In this document: positions 1 to 5,085 of the stretch, one piece after another
Layout: every line of letters begins with the position of its first letter
Position numbering within the stretch: position 1 is the first letter of the stretch
Assembly: GCA_002704685.1 (NCBI GenBank)
Contig: PAHD01000026.1
Location: forward strand, 21,977-27,061
Source: Fidelibacterota bacterium
GTDB lineage: Bacteria > Fidelibacterota > Marinisomatia > SCGC-AAA003-L08 > D37C17
DNA length: 5,085 nucleotides
Reading direction: 5' to 3'
Program-made: the position numbers and the translations under genes
The notes under the pieces: model-generated
What the model was told of the DNA's origin: nothing
Seen by the model: the letters and a program-made list of their open reading frames with translations, nothing else
Databases searched by the model: none

Positions 1-668
1 GTAAATCTCCTGAAATAATAATGTCGAGAACAAGTAATGTTTTTTTACAAAAATTATTTGAATTAGAAGTTCCAGAGATTGAAGATGGAATAATTGAAAT
101 AAAAAGTATTGCAAGAGCACCAGGTGATAGAAGTAAAATTGTTGTATACTCATCAGATAGAAGAATAGATGCTGTTGGAGCTTGTGTGGGAATGAAAGGA
201 AGTAGAATACAGTCTGTTGTAAGAGAATTAAATGGTGAAAAAATTGATATAATTAATTACAGTGAACAAGCTGCATTGCTAATATCAAGATCATTATCTC
301 CAGCTAAACCAATAGACTTATATTTAGATGATAATAAAAAAATTGCTGTTGCAATTTTTAAAGATGATGAATTAGCAATTGCTATAGGTAGAAATGGTTC
401 AAATCTAAAACTCACAGAGTCAGTTACAGGTTATACAATTGAAGCAAAGAGTGAAAGTCAGCATACCTTATCAAAAAGAATTGAAATTTCTAACTTATCT
501 TCAATTTCAGACAAATTTAAGAACTTACTTATTGATAATAAGATTACAGACACATCAATTTTCTTAGAGACTGATAAAGATTTTTTACTAACAATTAAAG
601 GATTTGGTGAAAAAACTCTTGATAAAATTACGGAAAAAATAAAAGAAGAAATTAAAAGTATTAGCTAA
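1..668 (+). CDS. nusA: Transcription termination/antitermination factor NusA, C-terminal part (5' end outside window)
   Basis: NusA binds RNA polymerase and nascent RNA and modulates pausing, termination and rRNA antitermination. Only the C-terminal half is present: the frame is open from base 3, and the codons before the ATG at 21 read KSPEII, continuing into SRT, the usual NusA motif joining the S1 domain to KH1. The ATG at 21 is therefore internal. Counting that Met as residue 1, KH1 has its GxxG loop at G57-M-K-G60 within GACVGMKGSRIQ. KH2 has G123-R-N-G126 within AIAIGRNGSNLKL. The stretch SPAKPIDLY (93-101) between them is typical of the family. Residues 166-211 form a tail with an HhH-like motif (IKGFGEKTLDKI, 192-203); I do not see the paired acidic repeats of E. 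coli NusA. The N-terminal RNA polymerase-binding domain and most of S1 lie upstream of the window. The stop TAA shares one base with the infB start (TAATG). Family assignment is very secure. Confidence 0.97.
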   Translation, partial: KSPEIIMSRTSNVFLQKLFELEVPEIEDGIIEIKSIARAPGDRSKIVVYSSDRRIDAVGACVGMKGSRIQSVVRELNGEKIDIINYSEQAALLISRSLSPAKPIDLYLDDNKKIAVAIFKDDELAIAIGRNGSNLKLTESVTGYTIEAKSESQHTLSKRIEISNLSSISDKFKNLLIDNKITDTSIFLETDKDFLLTIKGFGEKTLDKITEKIKEEIKSIS

Positions 669-2956
669 TGAAAGAAAAAAGAATATATCAGATTTCGAAG
701 GAACTTAATATTTCTCATCATGAAATAATTAAATTTGTTGAAAATAATGGTTTTAAGGTGACAAATCATATGATGCCTGTTTCTAATGAAATTTATTCTT
801 TAATTTTGACAGAATTTTCAAAAGAAAAAACACAAGTTGAACGAGTTCAGAAAGAAAAAGCTCGCCAAGCAATAGTGACCAATAATCAGATAAAGAATAC
901 TGCACCTATTATTAAAGAAAATAATACATTAATTAAAACCAAAAATGAAAATCCTATTTTGGATTTAAAAGAATCTATTAGAAAGTCCAAGGAGAAAATA
1001 GAAAGCAGTAAAGTATCAAAACCTCCAGAAGTTGAAACAAATCTAAAAAAAGTTGATATTTCAAAAATAACTGAAAATAAGACAACCAAATCTAGAGGAC
1101 CTGCAAAAAAAATAAATATTGCAGAATCTTTATCAAAGCTAAATAAAAAATCAAAAAAGAAAATCAAGAAAAAGATTGAAGATGATTCTGCTGAAGAGCA
1201 AATAGAAATTAAAACTATTAAGGTCCCTGAGTTTTTAACTGTTGATGAATTATCTAAAATGATGAAAAGTCCAGCACAAGATATAATTATGAAATGTATG
1301 GATTTAGGTCTTATGGTTACAATTAATCAAAGATTAGATATGGAAATCATTACAATGATAGCTGATGAATTTGGTTTTAAAGTTGAAACAGTAGATATTT
1401 TTAAAGAAGTTGTTGAAGATGATGTAATAGATGAAAAACTATTAGTAGATAGACCTCCTGTAGTTACAGTAATGGGTCATGTTGATCATGGAAAAACATC
1501 ACTACTAGATTACATTAGGGAAACAAATGTAATAGCTGGTGAATCTGGTGGAATTACTCAGCACGTTGGTGCTTACGAAGTTGAAGTTAAAGATAAGAAA
1601 ATTACATTTATAGATACTCCAGGTCATGAAGCTTTTACTGCCATGAGAGCAAGAGGAGCACAAGTAACAGATATAGTTATTTTAATTGTTGCTGCTGATG
1701 ATGGATTAATGCCCCAAACTATTGAAGCCATAGATCATGCAAAAGCTGCTTCTGTACCAATGATAGTAGCAATTAATAAAATTGACAAACCTGGTTCAGA
1801 TCCTGATAAGATTAAAAATCAACTATCTGAAAAAAATATATTAGTAGAAGATTGGGGTGGAAAAATTCAGTGTGCACAAATTTCTGCAAAGAAAGGGACT
1901 GGAATAGATGATCTGCTTGATAAAATACTTTTGGAAGCAGAAGTATTAACTTTAAAAGCACCTAAAGATTGTTTAGCTAAAGGTATGGTTTTAGAGTCAA
2001 GACTTGATAAAGGACTAGGTCCTGTTGGAACAATAATTGTTCAAAAAGGTACATTGAAAAAAGGTCAAATATTTGTTTGTGGTTCTCAATATTCTAAAGT
2101 CAGAGATTTACTCAACGAAAGAGGTGAAAGTATACCTAACGCCTTCCCTTCTGATCCTGTTCAAATCTTAGGTTTTAATAAAGTTCCAGTTTCAGGTGAA
2201 TCATTTGTTATTTATAAAGATGAAAGAGATGCTAAAAAAATATCTCTTGAAAGATCTCGTTTAGAAAGGGAAGCAATACATCAAATGCATTCCAAAATAA
2301 CATTAGATCAAATATCTGAAGAAATTAAATCTGGTAAAGCATCAGAGTTAAATATACTTATAAAAGGTGATGTTGATGGTTCAATAGAAGCATTAAGTGA
2401 TTCGTTGATGAATTTATCAAACTCTGAGGTAAGAGTTAATATAATACTTAAATCAGTAGGTATGGTAAGTCAAACAGATATAAGGTTAGCTTCAGCATCA
2501 AAAGCAATTGTTATTTGCTTTAACGTAAGTTCATCAGTTCTTGCAAGAAAACTTTCAAGAGAACTTGGTGTAGATATAAAACACTATTCAATTATTTATG
2601 AAGCAATTGAAGAAATTCGCTTAGCTCTCGAAGGTTTATTAAAACCTGATATTGTTGAAGAGTCTGTTGGAACTGCTGAAGTAAGAGATATATTTAAAAT
2701 TCCAAAAATTGGTATGATTGCAGGATGTCATATTAACAAGGGTAAGGTTGTAAGAAACTCAAAATTACGATTATTAAGAGAAAATGAAATTATTTATGAA
2801 GGTCACTTAACATCTTTGAAAAGATTTAAAGATGATGCAAATGAAGTACTAGAAGGATTTGAGTGTGGTATAGGTATTGATAATTTTAAAGAATTTGAAG
2901 TCGGGGATGTAATAGAAGTATATGAAAACAAAGAAGTAAAAAGGAAATTGCAATAA
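668..2956 (+). CDS. infB: Translation initiation factor IF-2
   Basis: IF2 is the GTPase that brings fMet-tRNA to the 30S subunit and promotes 50S joining. The 762 residues are complete. An IF2 N-terminal helical module is at about 3-52. A Lys/Glu-rich, probably disordered linker follows (55-180), with a basic patch KSKKKIKKKI at 161-170. A second N-terminal module is at about 184-236. The G domain has G1 GHVDHGKT (270-277) with catalytic-loop H274, G2 GGITQH (294-299), G3 DTPGH (316-320), G4 NKID (370-373) and G5 SAK (406-408). Beta-barrel domain II is at about 434-520 and domain III at about 545-650. The fMet-tRNA-binding C2 domain (about 665-752) keeps C687, SLKRFKDD (716-723) and E732-C733-G734. 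All GTPase residues are intact. The ATG overlaps the nusA stop (TAATG). Only a weak purine run (AGAAGAA, 644-650) lies 17 bases upstream, so translational coupling is likely. I see no convincing internal start for a short IF2 isoform. Confidence 0.98.
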   Translation: MKEKRIYQISKELNISHHEIIKFVENNGFKVTNHMMPVSNEIYSLILTEFSKEKTQVERVQKEKARQAIVTNNQIKNTAPIIKENNTLIKTKNENPILDLKESIRKSKEKIESSKVSKPPEVETNLKKVDISKITENKTTKSRGPAKKINIAESLSKLNKKSKKKIKKKIEDDSAEEQIEIKTIKVPEFLTVDELSKMMKSPAQDIIMKCMDLGLMVTINQRLDMEIITMIADEFGFKVETVDIFKEVVEDDVIDEKLLVDRPPVVTVMGHVDHGKTSLLDYIRETNVIAGESGGITQHVGAYEVEVKDKKITFIDTPGHEAFTAMRARGAQVTDIVILIVAADDGLMPQTIEAIDHAKAASVPMIVAINKIDKPGSDPDKIKNQLSEKNILVEDWGGKIQCAQISAKKGTGIDDLLDKILLEAEVLTLKAPKDCLAKGMVLESRLDKGLGPVGTIIVQKGTLKKGQIFVCGSQYSKVRDLLNERGESIPNAFPSDPVQILGFNKVPVSGESFVIYKDERDAKKISLERSRLEREAIHQMHSKITLDQISEEIKSGKASELNILIKGDVDGSIEALSDSLMNLSNSEVRVNIILKSVGMVSQTDIRLASASKAIVICFNVSSSVLARKLSRELGVDIKHYSIIYEAIEEIRLALEGLLKPDIVEESVGTAEVRDIFKIPKIGMIAGCHINKGKVVRNSKLRLLRENEIIYEGHLTSLKRFKDDANEVLEGFECGIGIDNFKEFEVGDVIEVYENKEVKRKLQ
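2941..2945 (+). promoter_or_regulatory. Candidate Shine-Dalgarno sequence for rbfA
   Basis: AAGGA lies inside the last codons of infB. It is 7 bases before ATA 2953, 13 before ATT 2959 and 22 before ATT 2968. The two clear Shine-Dalgarno sites elsewhere in the window have gaps of 6 and 8 bases, so spacing favours the ATA that overlaps the infB stop. It is 97 bases from GTG 3043 and cannot serve that codon. Because it is inside infB coding sequence, its presence could be chance. Confidence 0.45.
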
Positions 2957-3303
2957 GTATTAATTCCATTAAGCCATATAAGCGCTCAACCCGCTTATCT
3001 AATCAAATCAAGAAAATTTTATGCAGTGTTTTTATTAAAGATGTGATTATTGATAATGCTATAATTAGTATCACAAAAGTCAATTTATCTTCTGATATTA
3101 AGTTAGCTAATGTTCATATAAGTATTTTTACTTCTGATAATACTAATTCTTCGGAAATCCTAAGTTTGATTATTAAAGAAAAAAAGGAAATTAAGTATAA
3201 GATGGGCTTATTATTGAATGCAAAATATGTCCCAGAATTAAAGTTTCACCTTGATACTAGTATGGAATCATATGATGAAATAAATAATCTATTAAAAAAA
3301 TAA
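2953..3303 (+). CDS. rbfA: 30S ribosome-binding factor RbfA, with a non-canonical start codon (exact start unresolved)
   Basis: RbfA is a small KH-fold factor that binds immature 30S subunits near the 5' helix of 16S rRNA and is needed for late maturation, notably in the cold. The C-terminal part is clear: SSDIKLANVHISIF, then YVPELKFHLDTSM and DEINNLLKK. The first conventional start codon is GTG at 3043, which would give only 86 residues and remove the first helix. In-frame codons upstream read KPYKRSTRLSNQIKKIL (2971-3021), a good RbfA N-terminus, so the gene must begin earlier. The frame is open back to TGA at 2923-2925 and has no ATG, GTG, TTG or CTG before 3043. Candidates are ATA 2953 (overlapping the infB stop in ATAA, 7 bases after AAGGA), ATT 2959 and ATT 2968. 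They give 116, 114 and 111 residues, all normal for RbfA. I list the longest because of its spacing. Gene identity is secure; the start is inference. Confidence 0.85.
   Translation: MSINSIKPYKRSTRLSNQIKKILCSVFIKDVIIDNAIISITKVNLSSDIKLANVHISIFTSDNTNSSEILSLIIKEKKEIKYKMGLLLNAKYVPELKFHLDTSMESYDEINNLLKK
2978..2998 (+). repeat. Perfect 7-bp inverted repeat (possible mRNA hairpin) in the first codons of rbfA
   Basis: ATAAGCG at 2978-2984 is the exact reverse complement of CGCTTAT at 2992-2998, with a 7-base loop CTCAACC. Both arms carry a CGC arginine codon (2983-2985 and 2992-2994), although AGA is the usual Arg codon in these genes. The hairpin would begin 25 bases after an ATA start at 2953, or 10 bases after ATT 2968. 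No U-tract follows, so it is not an intrinsic terminator. A role in rbfA translation is possible but unproven; a 7-bp repeat may also be chance. Confidence 0.45.
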
Positions 3304-3304
3304 T

Positions 3305-3958
3305 ATGAAAGAATTAATATCTATTTGGAAACCTGAAAACATTACTTCATACGATGTAATAAGAAAAATAAAACATTTTGATTCTTCATTAAAAATTGGT
3401 CATTGTGGAACTTTAGATCCTTTTGCTAGTGGAATACTCTTAGTTTGTATAGGTTCTAACACAAAAAATATATCAGAATACATGAAATTAAAAAAAACAT
3501 ATGAAGCTACTATTAGATTAAATATAGAAACAGATACTTTAGATTACACTGGAAAAATCATAAAAATCAAATCTAATCCTATTACATTTAATAAAAATGA
3601 TATAAAAAAATCTATTTTAAAACTAACTGGTAATGAGATTTTACAAGTTCCTCCTTTTTTTTCAGCTAAAAAGTTTCATGGTCTTAAGATGTACGAGTTT
3701 GCAAGGAAAGATATATTTATTAGAAGAAAGCCTTCAGTAGTAAGTATTGATTCTATAAAATTATTAGAATTTTCAAAAGATCAAATAAAAATTAAAGTAA
3801 AATGTGGAAAAGGTGTTTATATTAGGTCAATAGCAAGAGATCTTGCATATCGCTTAGATACATTCGGGCATTTAACAGAGCTTATTAGGACTGATATAGG
3901 TCAATATAACTTTTCAAATTCATGTAATATTGAGGATTTAAAAAATGTTTGTGCATGA
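3305..3958 (+). CDS. truB: tRNA pseudouridine(55) synthase TruB, compact form
   Basis: TruB isomerises U55 in the T-loop of almost all tRNAs to pseudouridine and also acts as a tRNA folding chaperone. At 217 residues it is shorter than E. coli TruB (about 314). The catalytic core is complete: GHCGTLDPFASG (32-43) with nucleophile D38, KTYEA (64-68) with the active-site Tyr66, QVPPFFSAKKFHG (114-126), and KGVYIRS (169-175) with R174 in the position of the conserved catalytic-site arginine. The protein ends shortly after HLTELIRTDIGQY (189-201), so the C-terminal PUA-type domain of longer homologues is absent. The usual DKP near the N-terminus reads WKP (8-10), followed by the expected TSYDV. 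The ATG lies one base after the rbfA stop. No Shine-Dalgarno sequence is visible in the A-rich leader, so reinitiation after rbfA is likely. The last 14 bases overlap ribF. Identity is secure. Confidence 0.96.
   Translation: MKELISIWKPENITSYDVIRKIKHFDSSLKIGHCGTLDPFASGILLVCIGSNTKNISEYMKLKKTYEATIRLNIETDTLDYTGKIIKIKSNPITFNKNDIKKSILKLTGNEILQVPPFFSAKKFHGLKMYEFARKDIFIRRKPSVVSIDSIKLLEFSKDQIKIKVKCGKGVYIRSIARDLAYRLDTFGHLTELIRTDIGQYNFSNSCNIEDLKNVCA
3932..3936 (+). promoter_or_regulatory. Shine-Dalgarno sequence for ribF
   Basis: GAGGA lies 8 bases before the ATG at 3945, inside the end of truB. It supports the 3945 start and the 14-base gene overlap. The resulting N-terminus, running into IITIGNYDGFHKGH, has the normal RibF length before the nucleotide-binding motif. 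Confidence 0.75.
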
Positions 3959-4856
3959 ATTGTATGATTCTAACAAAATTTCTGACTCATCAATTATTAC
4001 TATTGGGAATTATGATGGTTTCCATAAAGGACACAAATTTATCATTTCCAAAATGCGTGAATTAGCAAATGATAATAATTTAAAAACTGTTTTGTTAACA
4101 TTTAACCCACACACAAAAACTATTATTAGTAATTCAAATTTTAAAGTATTAACTACATTTAGTATGAAAAAAAAATTAGCTGAGGAATTATTGATAGATT
4201 ACTTATGTGAGGTTAAGTTTAATAAAATCGTTAAAAATTTGAATTTTAAGGAATTTATTAATATTGTTATTAAAAAATATAATCCATCTATAATATTATT
4301 TGGATACGATAATAAAATAGGCAAAAATAAAGAAGGTACTTTTAACTTACTAAAAAAATTTCTTAAAAATACAAATATTCAAGTTAAGATGTGCGATTCT
4401 TATTTTGATAAGGATAAAAATAAAGTTACTACTACATCAATAAAAAATAATATTATGAATTATGAAATTAAATCTGCAAATAATTTCCTTGGAAGAGAAT
4501 TTTCATTAAAAGGTGAAATTATAAGGGGTCTTAGTAAAGGAAAATCCATAGGTTTTCCCACAGCAAATGTTAAAATTGAATCATTTGAACAATTGATACC
4601 ACCTAATGGTGTATATTCCGTAACTTTAGAAGTTGAGGATGATAAATATAAAGCAGTTTGTAATGTTGGTTTTTGTCCTACAATTAAAAATAGCAGTCAA
4701 ATATCAATAGAGGTTCATGTAATAAATGAAGATATTAACTTGTATGGTAAAAGGATTGTTTTAAAGTTTAAAGATTTTTTGAGATTAGAAACTAAGTTTA
4801 AATCTGAGGATGATTTAGCTAAGCAAATAAAAAAAGATATATTACAAGTAATTTGA
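3945..4856 (+). CDS. ribF: Bifunctional riboflavin kinase / FMN adenylyltransferase RibF (FAD synthetase)
   Basis: RibF phosphorylates riboflavin to FMN, then adenylates FMN to FAD, using ATP twice, in the cytosol. The 303 residues match the usual length. The N-terminal adenylyltransferase domain (about 15-175) has the nucleotidyltransferase motif GNYDGFHKGH (21-30) with H27 and H30, then LTFNPH (51-56). The C-terminal riboflavin kinase domain (about 183-303) has GLSKGKSIGFPTANV (195-209), NGVYSV (221-226), IEVH with the probable catalytic base E256, LYGK (266-269) and LRLETKF (279-285). Some positions differ from the common pattern: the usual DFxFG-type segment reads DNKIG (122-126), the usual STxIR reads TTSIK (163-167), and RPT is CPT (244-246). 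Both domains still look functional. The start overlaps truB by 14 bases and has a good Shine-Dalgarno site. ribF between truB and rpsO is a common arrangement outside Proteobacteria. Confidence 0.96.
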   Translation: MFVHELYDSNKISDSSIITIGNYDGFHKGHKFIISKMRELANDNNLKTVLLTFNPHTKTIISNSNFKVLTTFSMKKKLAEELLIDYLCEVKFNKIVKNLNFKEFINIVIKKYNPSIILFGYDNKIGKNKEGTFNLLKKFLKNTNIQVKMCDSYFDKDKNKVTTTSIKNNIMNYEIKSANNFLGREFSLKGEIIRGLSKGKSIGFPTANVKIESFEQLIPPNGVYSVTLEVEDDKYKAVCNVGFCPTIKNSSQISIEVHVINEDINLYGKRIVLKFKDFLRLETKFKSEDDLAKQIKKDILQVI

Positions 4857-4861
4857 AAGGA
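4856..4861 (+). promoter_or_regulatory. Shine-Dalgarno sequence for rpsO
   Basis: AAAGGA starts on the last base of the ribF stop codon and lies 6 bases before GTG 4868. It decides the non-ATG start of rpsO: no in-frame ATG occurs until the middle of the S15 sequence. Confidence 0.8.
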
Positions 4862-4867
4862 TAAAAA

Positions 4868-5085
4868 GTGACAGAAAAAACTATAAAAAAATTTGGAAAA
4901 AATAAAAGCGATTCTGGTTCAACAGAAGCCCAAGTTGCATTATTTACAGATCGAATCAATCAACTAAATGAACATCTTAAAAGTAACAAGAAAGATAATT
5001 CATCTAGAAGAGGTTTGATGACAATGGTTTCCAAAAGAAGAAAGTTGTTAAAGTATTTACAAAAGCAAAATATTAAATCGTATAC
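4868..5085 (+). CDS. rpsO: 30S ribosomal protein S15, GTG start, 3' end outside window
   Basis: S15 is a primary 16S rRNA-binding protein that contacts the h20-h22 junction and orders assembly of the 30S platform. From GTG 4868, 72 codons plus two bases are visible of a family that is usually about 89 residues. They begin TEKTIKKFGKNKSDSGSTEAQ and run through ALFTDRINQLNEHLKSNKKD, SSRRGLMTMVSKRRKLLKYL and IKSY. Aligned by eye with E. coli S15 (Met not counted), H41, D48 and S51, which contact rRNA, are kept. H45, H49 and H50 are replaced by Asn, Asn and Ser. The gene follows ribF by 11 bases with its own Shine-Dalgarno site. S15 represses its own translation in several bacteria through varied leader RNAs; I see no obvious such structure in this short leader, which would have to include the ribF end. 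Identity is very secure. Confidence 0.97.
   Translation, partial: MTEKTIKKFGKNKSDSGSTEAQVALFTDRINQLNEHLKSNKKDNSSRRGLMTMVSKRRKLLKYLQKQNIKSY

Noticed and set aside
21..23. ATG at 21 as the start of a short NusA
   Set aside because: The frame is open to the window edge, and the residues before it continue the conserved NusA S1-KH1 junction, so this Met is internal.
886..1167. Open reading frame of 93 codons on the minus strand inside infB
   Set aside because: It is antisense to the lysine-rich linker of IF2, and its Phe/Ile/Ser-rich translation is what AAA and GAA codons give on the opposite strand. It has no recognisable domain.
1146..1176. Lysine-codon-rich tract in infB as a simple repeat or frameshift site
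   Set aside because: The frame stays intact on both sides, and basic low-complexity linkers are normal between IF2 N-terminal modules.
3021..3038. ATG at 3021 as a possible rbfA start
   Set aside because: It is in a different frame and meets TAA after five codons.
3043..3045. GTG as the rbfA start
   Set aside because: It would delete the conserved first helix, and no Shine-Dalgarno sequence precedes it at a useful distance. The upstream in-frame residues match RbfA.
3655..3662. Run of eight T as a possible intrinsic terminator
   Set aside because: It encodes the Phe-Phe of the conserved TruB PPFFSA segment and no hairpin precedes it.
1..5085. A previously undescribed system in the cluster
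   Set aside because: All six genes belong to a widely conserved operon in a known order, with no extra gene, insertion or mobile element between them.

Overview
The window is an AT-rich stretch (roughly 30% G+C by eye) of the conserved bacterial transcription/translation operon nusA-infB-rbfA-truB-ribF-rpsO. All six genes are on the + strand and it is coding almost from end to end. The first gene (nusA) is cut at its 5' end and the last (rpsO) at its 3' end.

Organism: a bacterium with a small-genome, AT-rich style (lysine, isoleucine and asparagine rich; AGA as main Arg codon). The NusA and IF2 sequences resemble members of the Fibrobacterota-Chlorobiota-Bacteroidota (FCB) superphylum. ribF lying between truB and rpsO excludes the usual gammaproteobacterial arrangement (truB-rpsO-pnp). 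A marine FCB lineage such as Marinimicrobia (SAR406) is my best guess. It is an inference from remembered family resemblance and not tested.

Layout: NusA C-terminal half with KH1, KH2 and a helix-hairpin-helix tail (1-668). IF2, complete (668-2956), sharing one base with nusA in TAATG. RbfA (about 2953-3303), whose reading frame must extend upstream of the first conventional start codon. TruB, compact and without a C-terminal PUA-type domain (3305-3958). RibF, bifunctional riboflavin kinase/FAD synthetase (3945-4856), overlapping truB by 14 bases. S15 from a GTG start (4868 to window end). No gap exceeds 11 bases if rbfA starts at the infB stop. I see no promoter, terminator, RNA gene, mobile element or CRISPR array.

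How the genes work together: NusA acts on elongating RNA polymerase and rRNA antitermination. IF2 delivers initiator tRNA. RbfA matures the 30S subunit. TruB makes pseudouridine 55 in tRNA. S15 nucleates the 30S platform. RibF supplies FMN and FAD and is the metabolic passenger. Starts are tightly coupled: infB and truB lack a clear Shine-Dalgarno sequence and probably depend on translation of the gene before them, while ribF and rpsO have good ones.

I find no new biological system. The point most worth checking is the start of rbfA: the conserved N-terminus has no ATG, GTG, TTG or CTG in frame, so initiation would be at ATA or ATT (or there is a sequence error). A perfect 7-bp inverted repeat lies just inside the gene.
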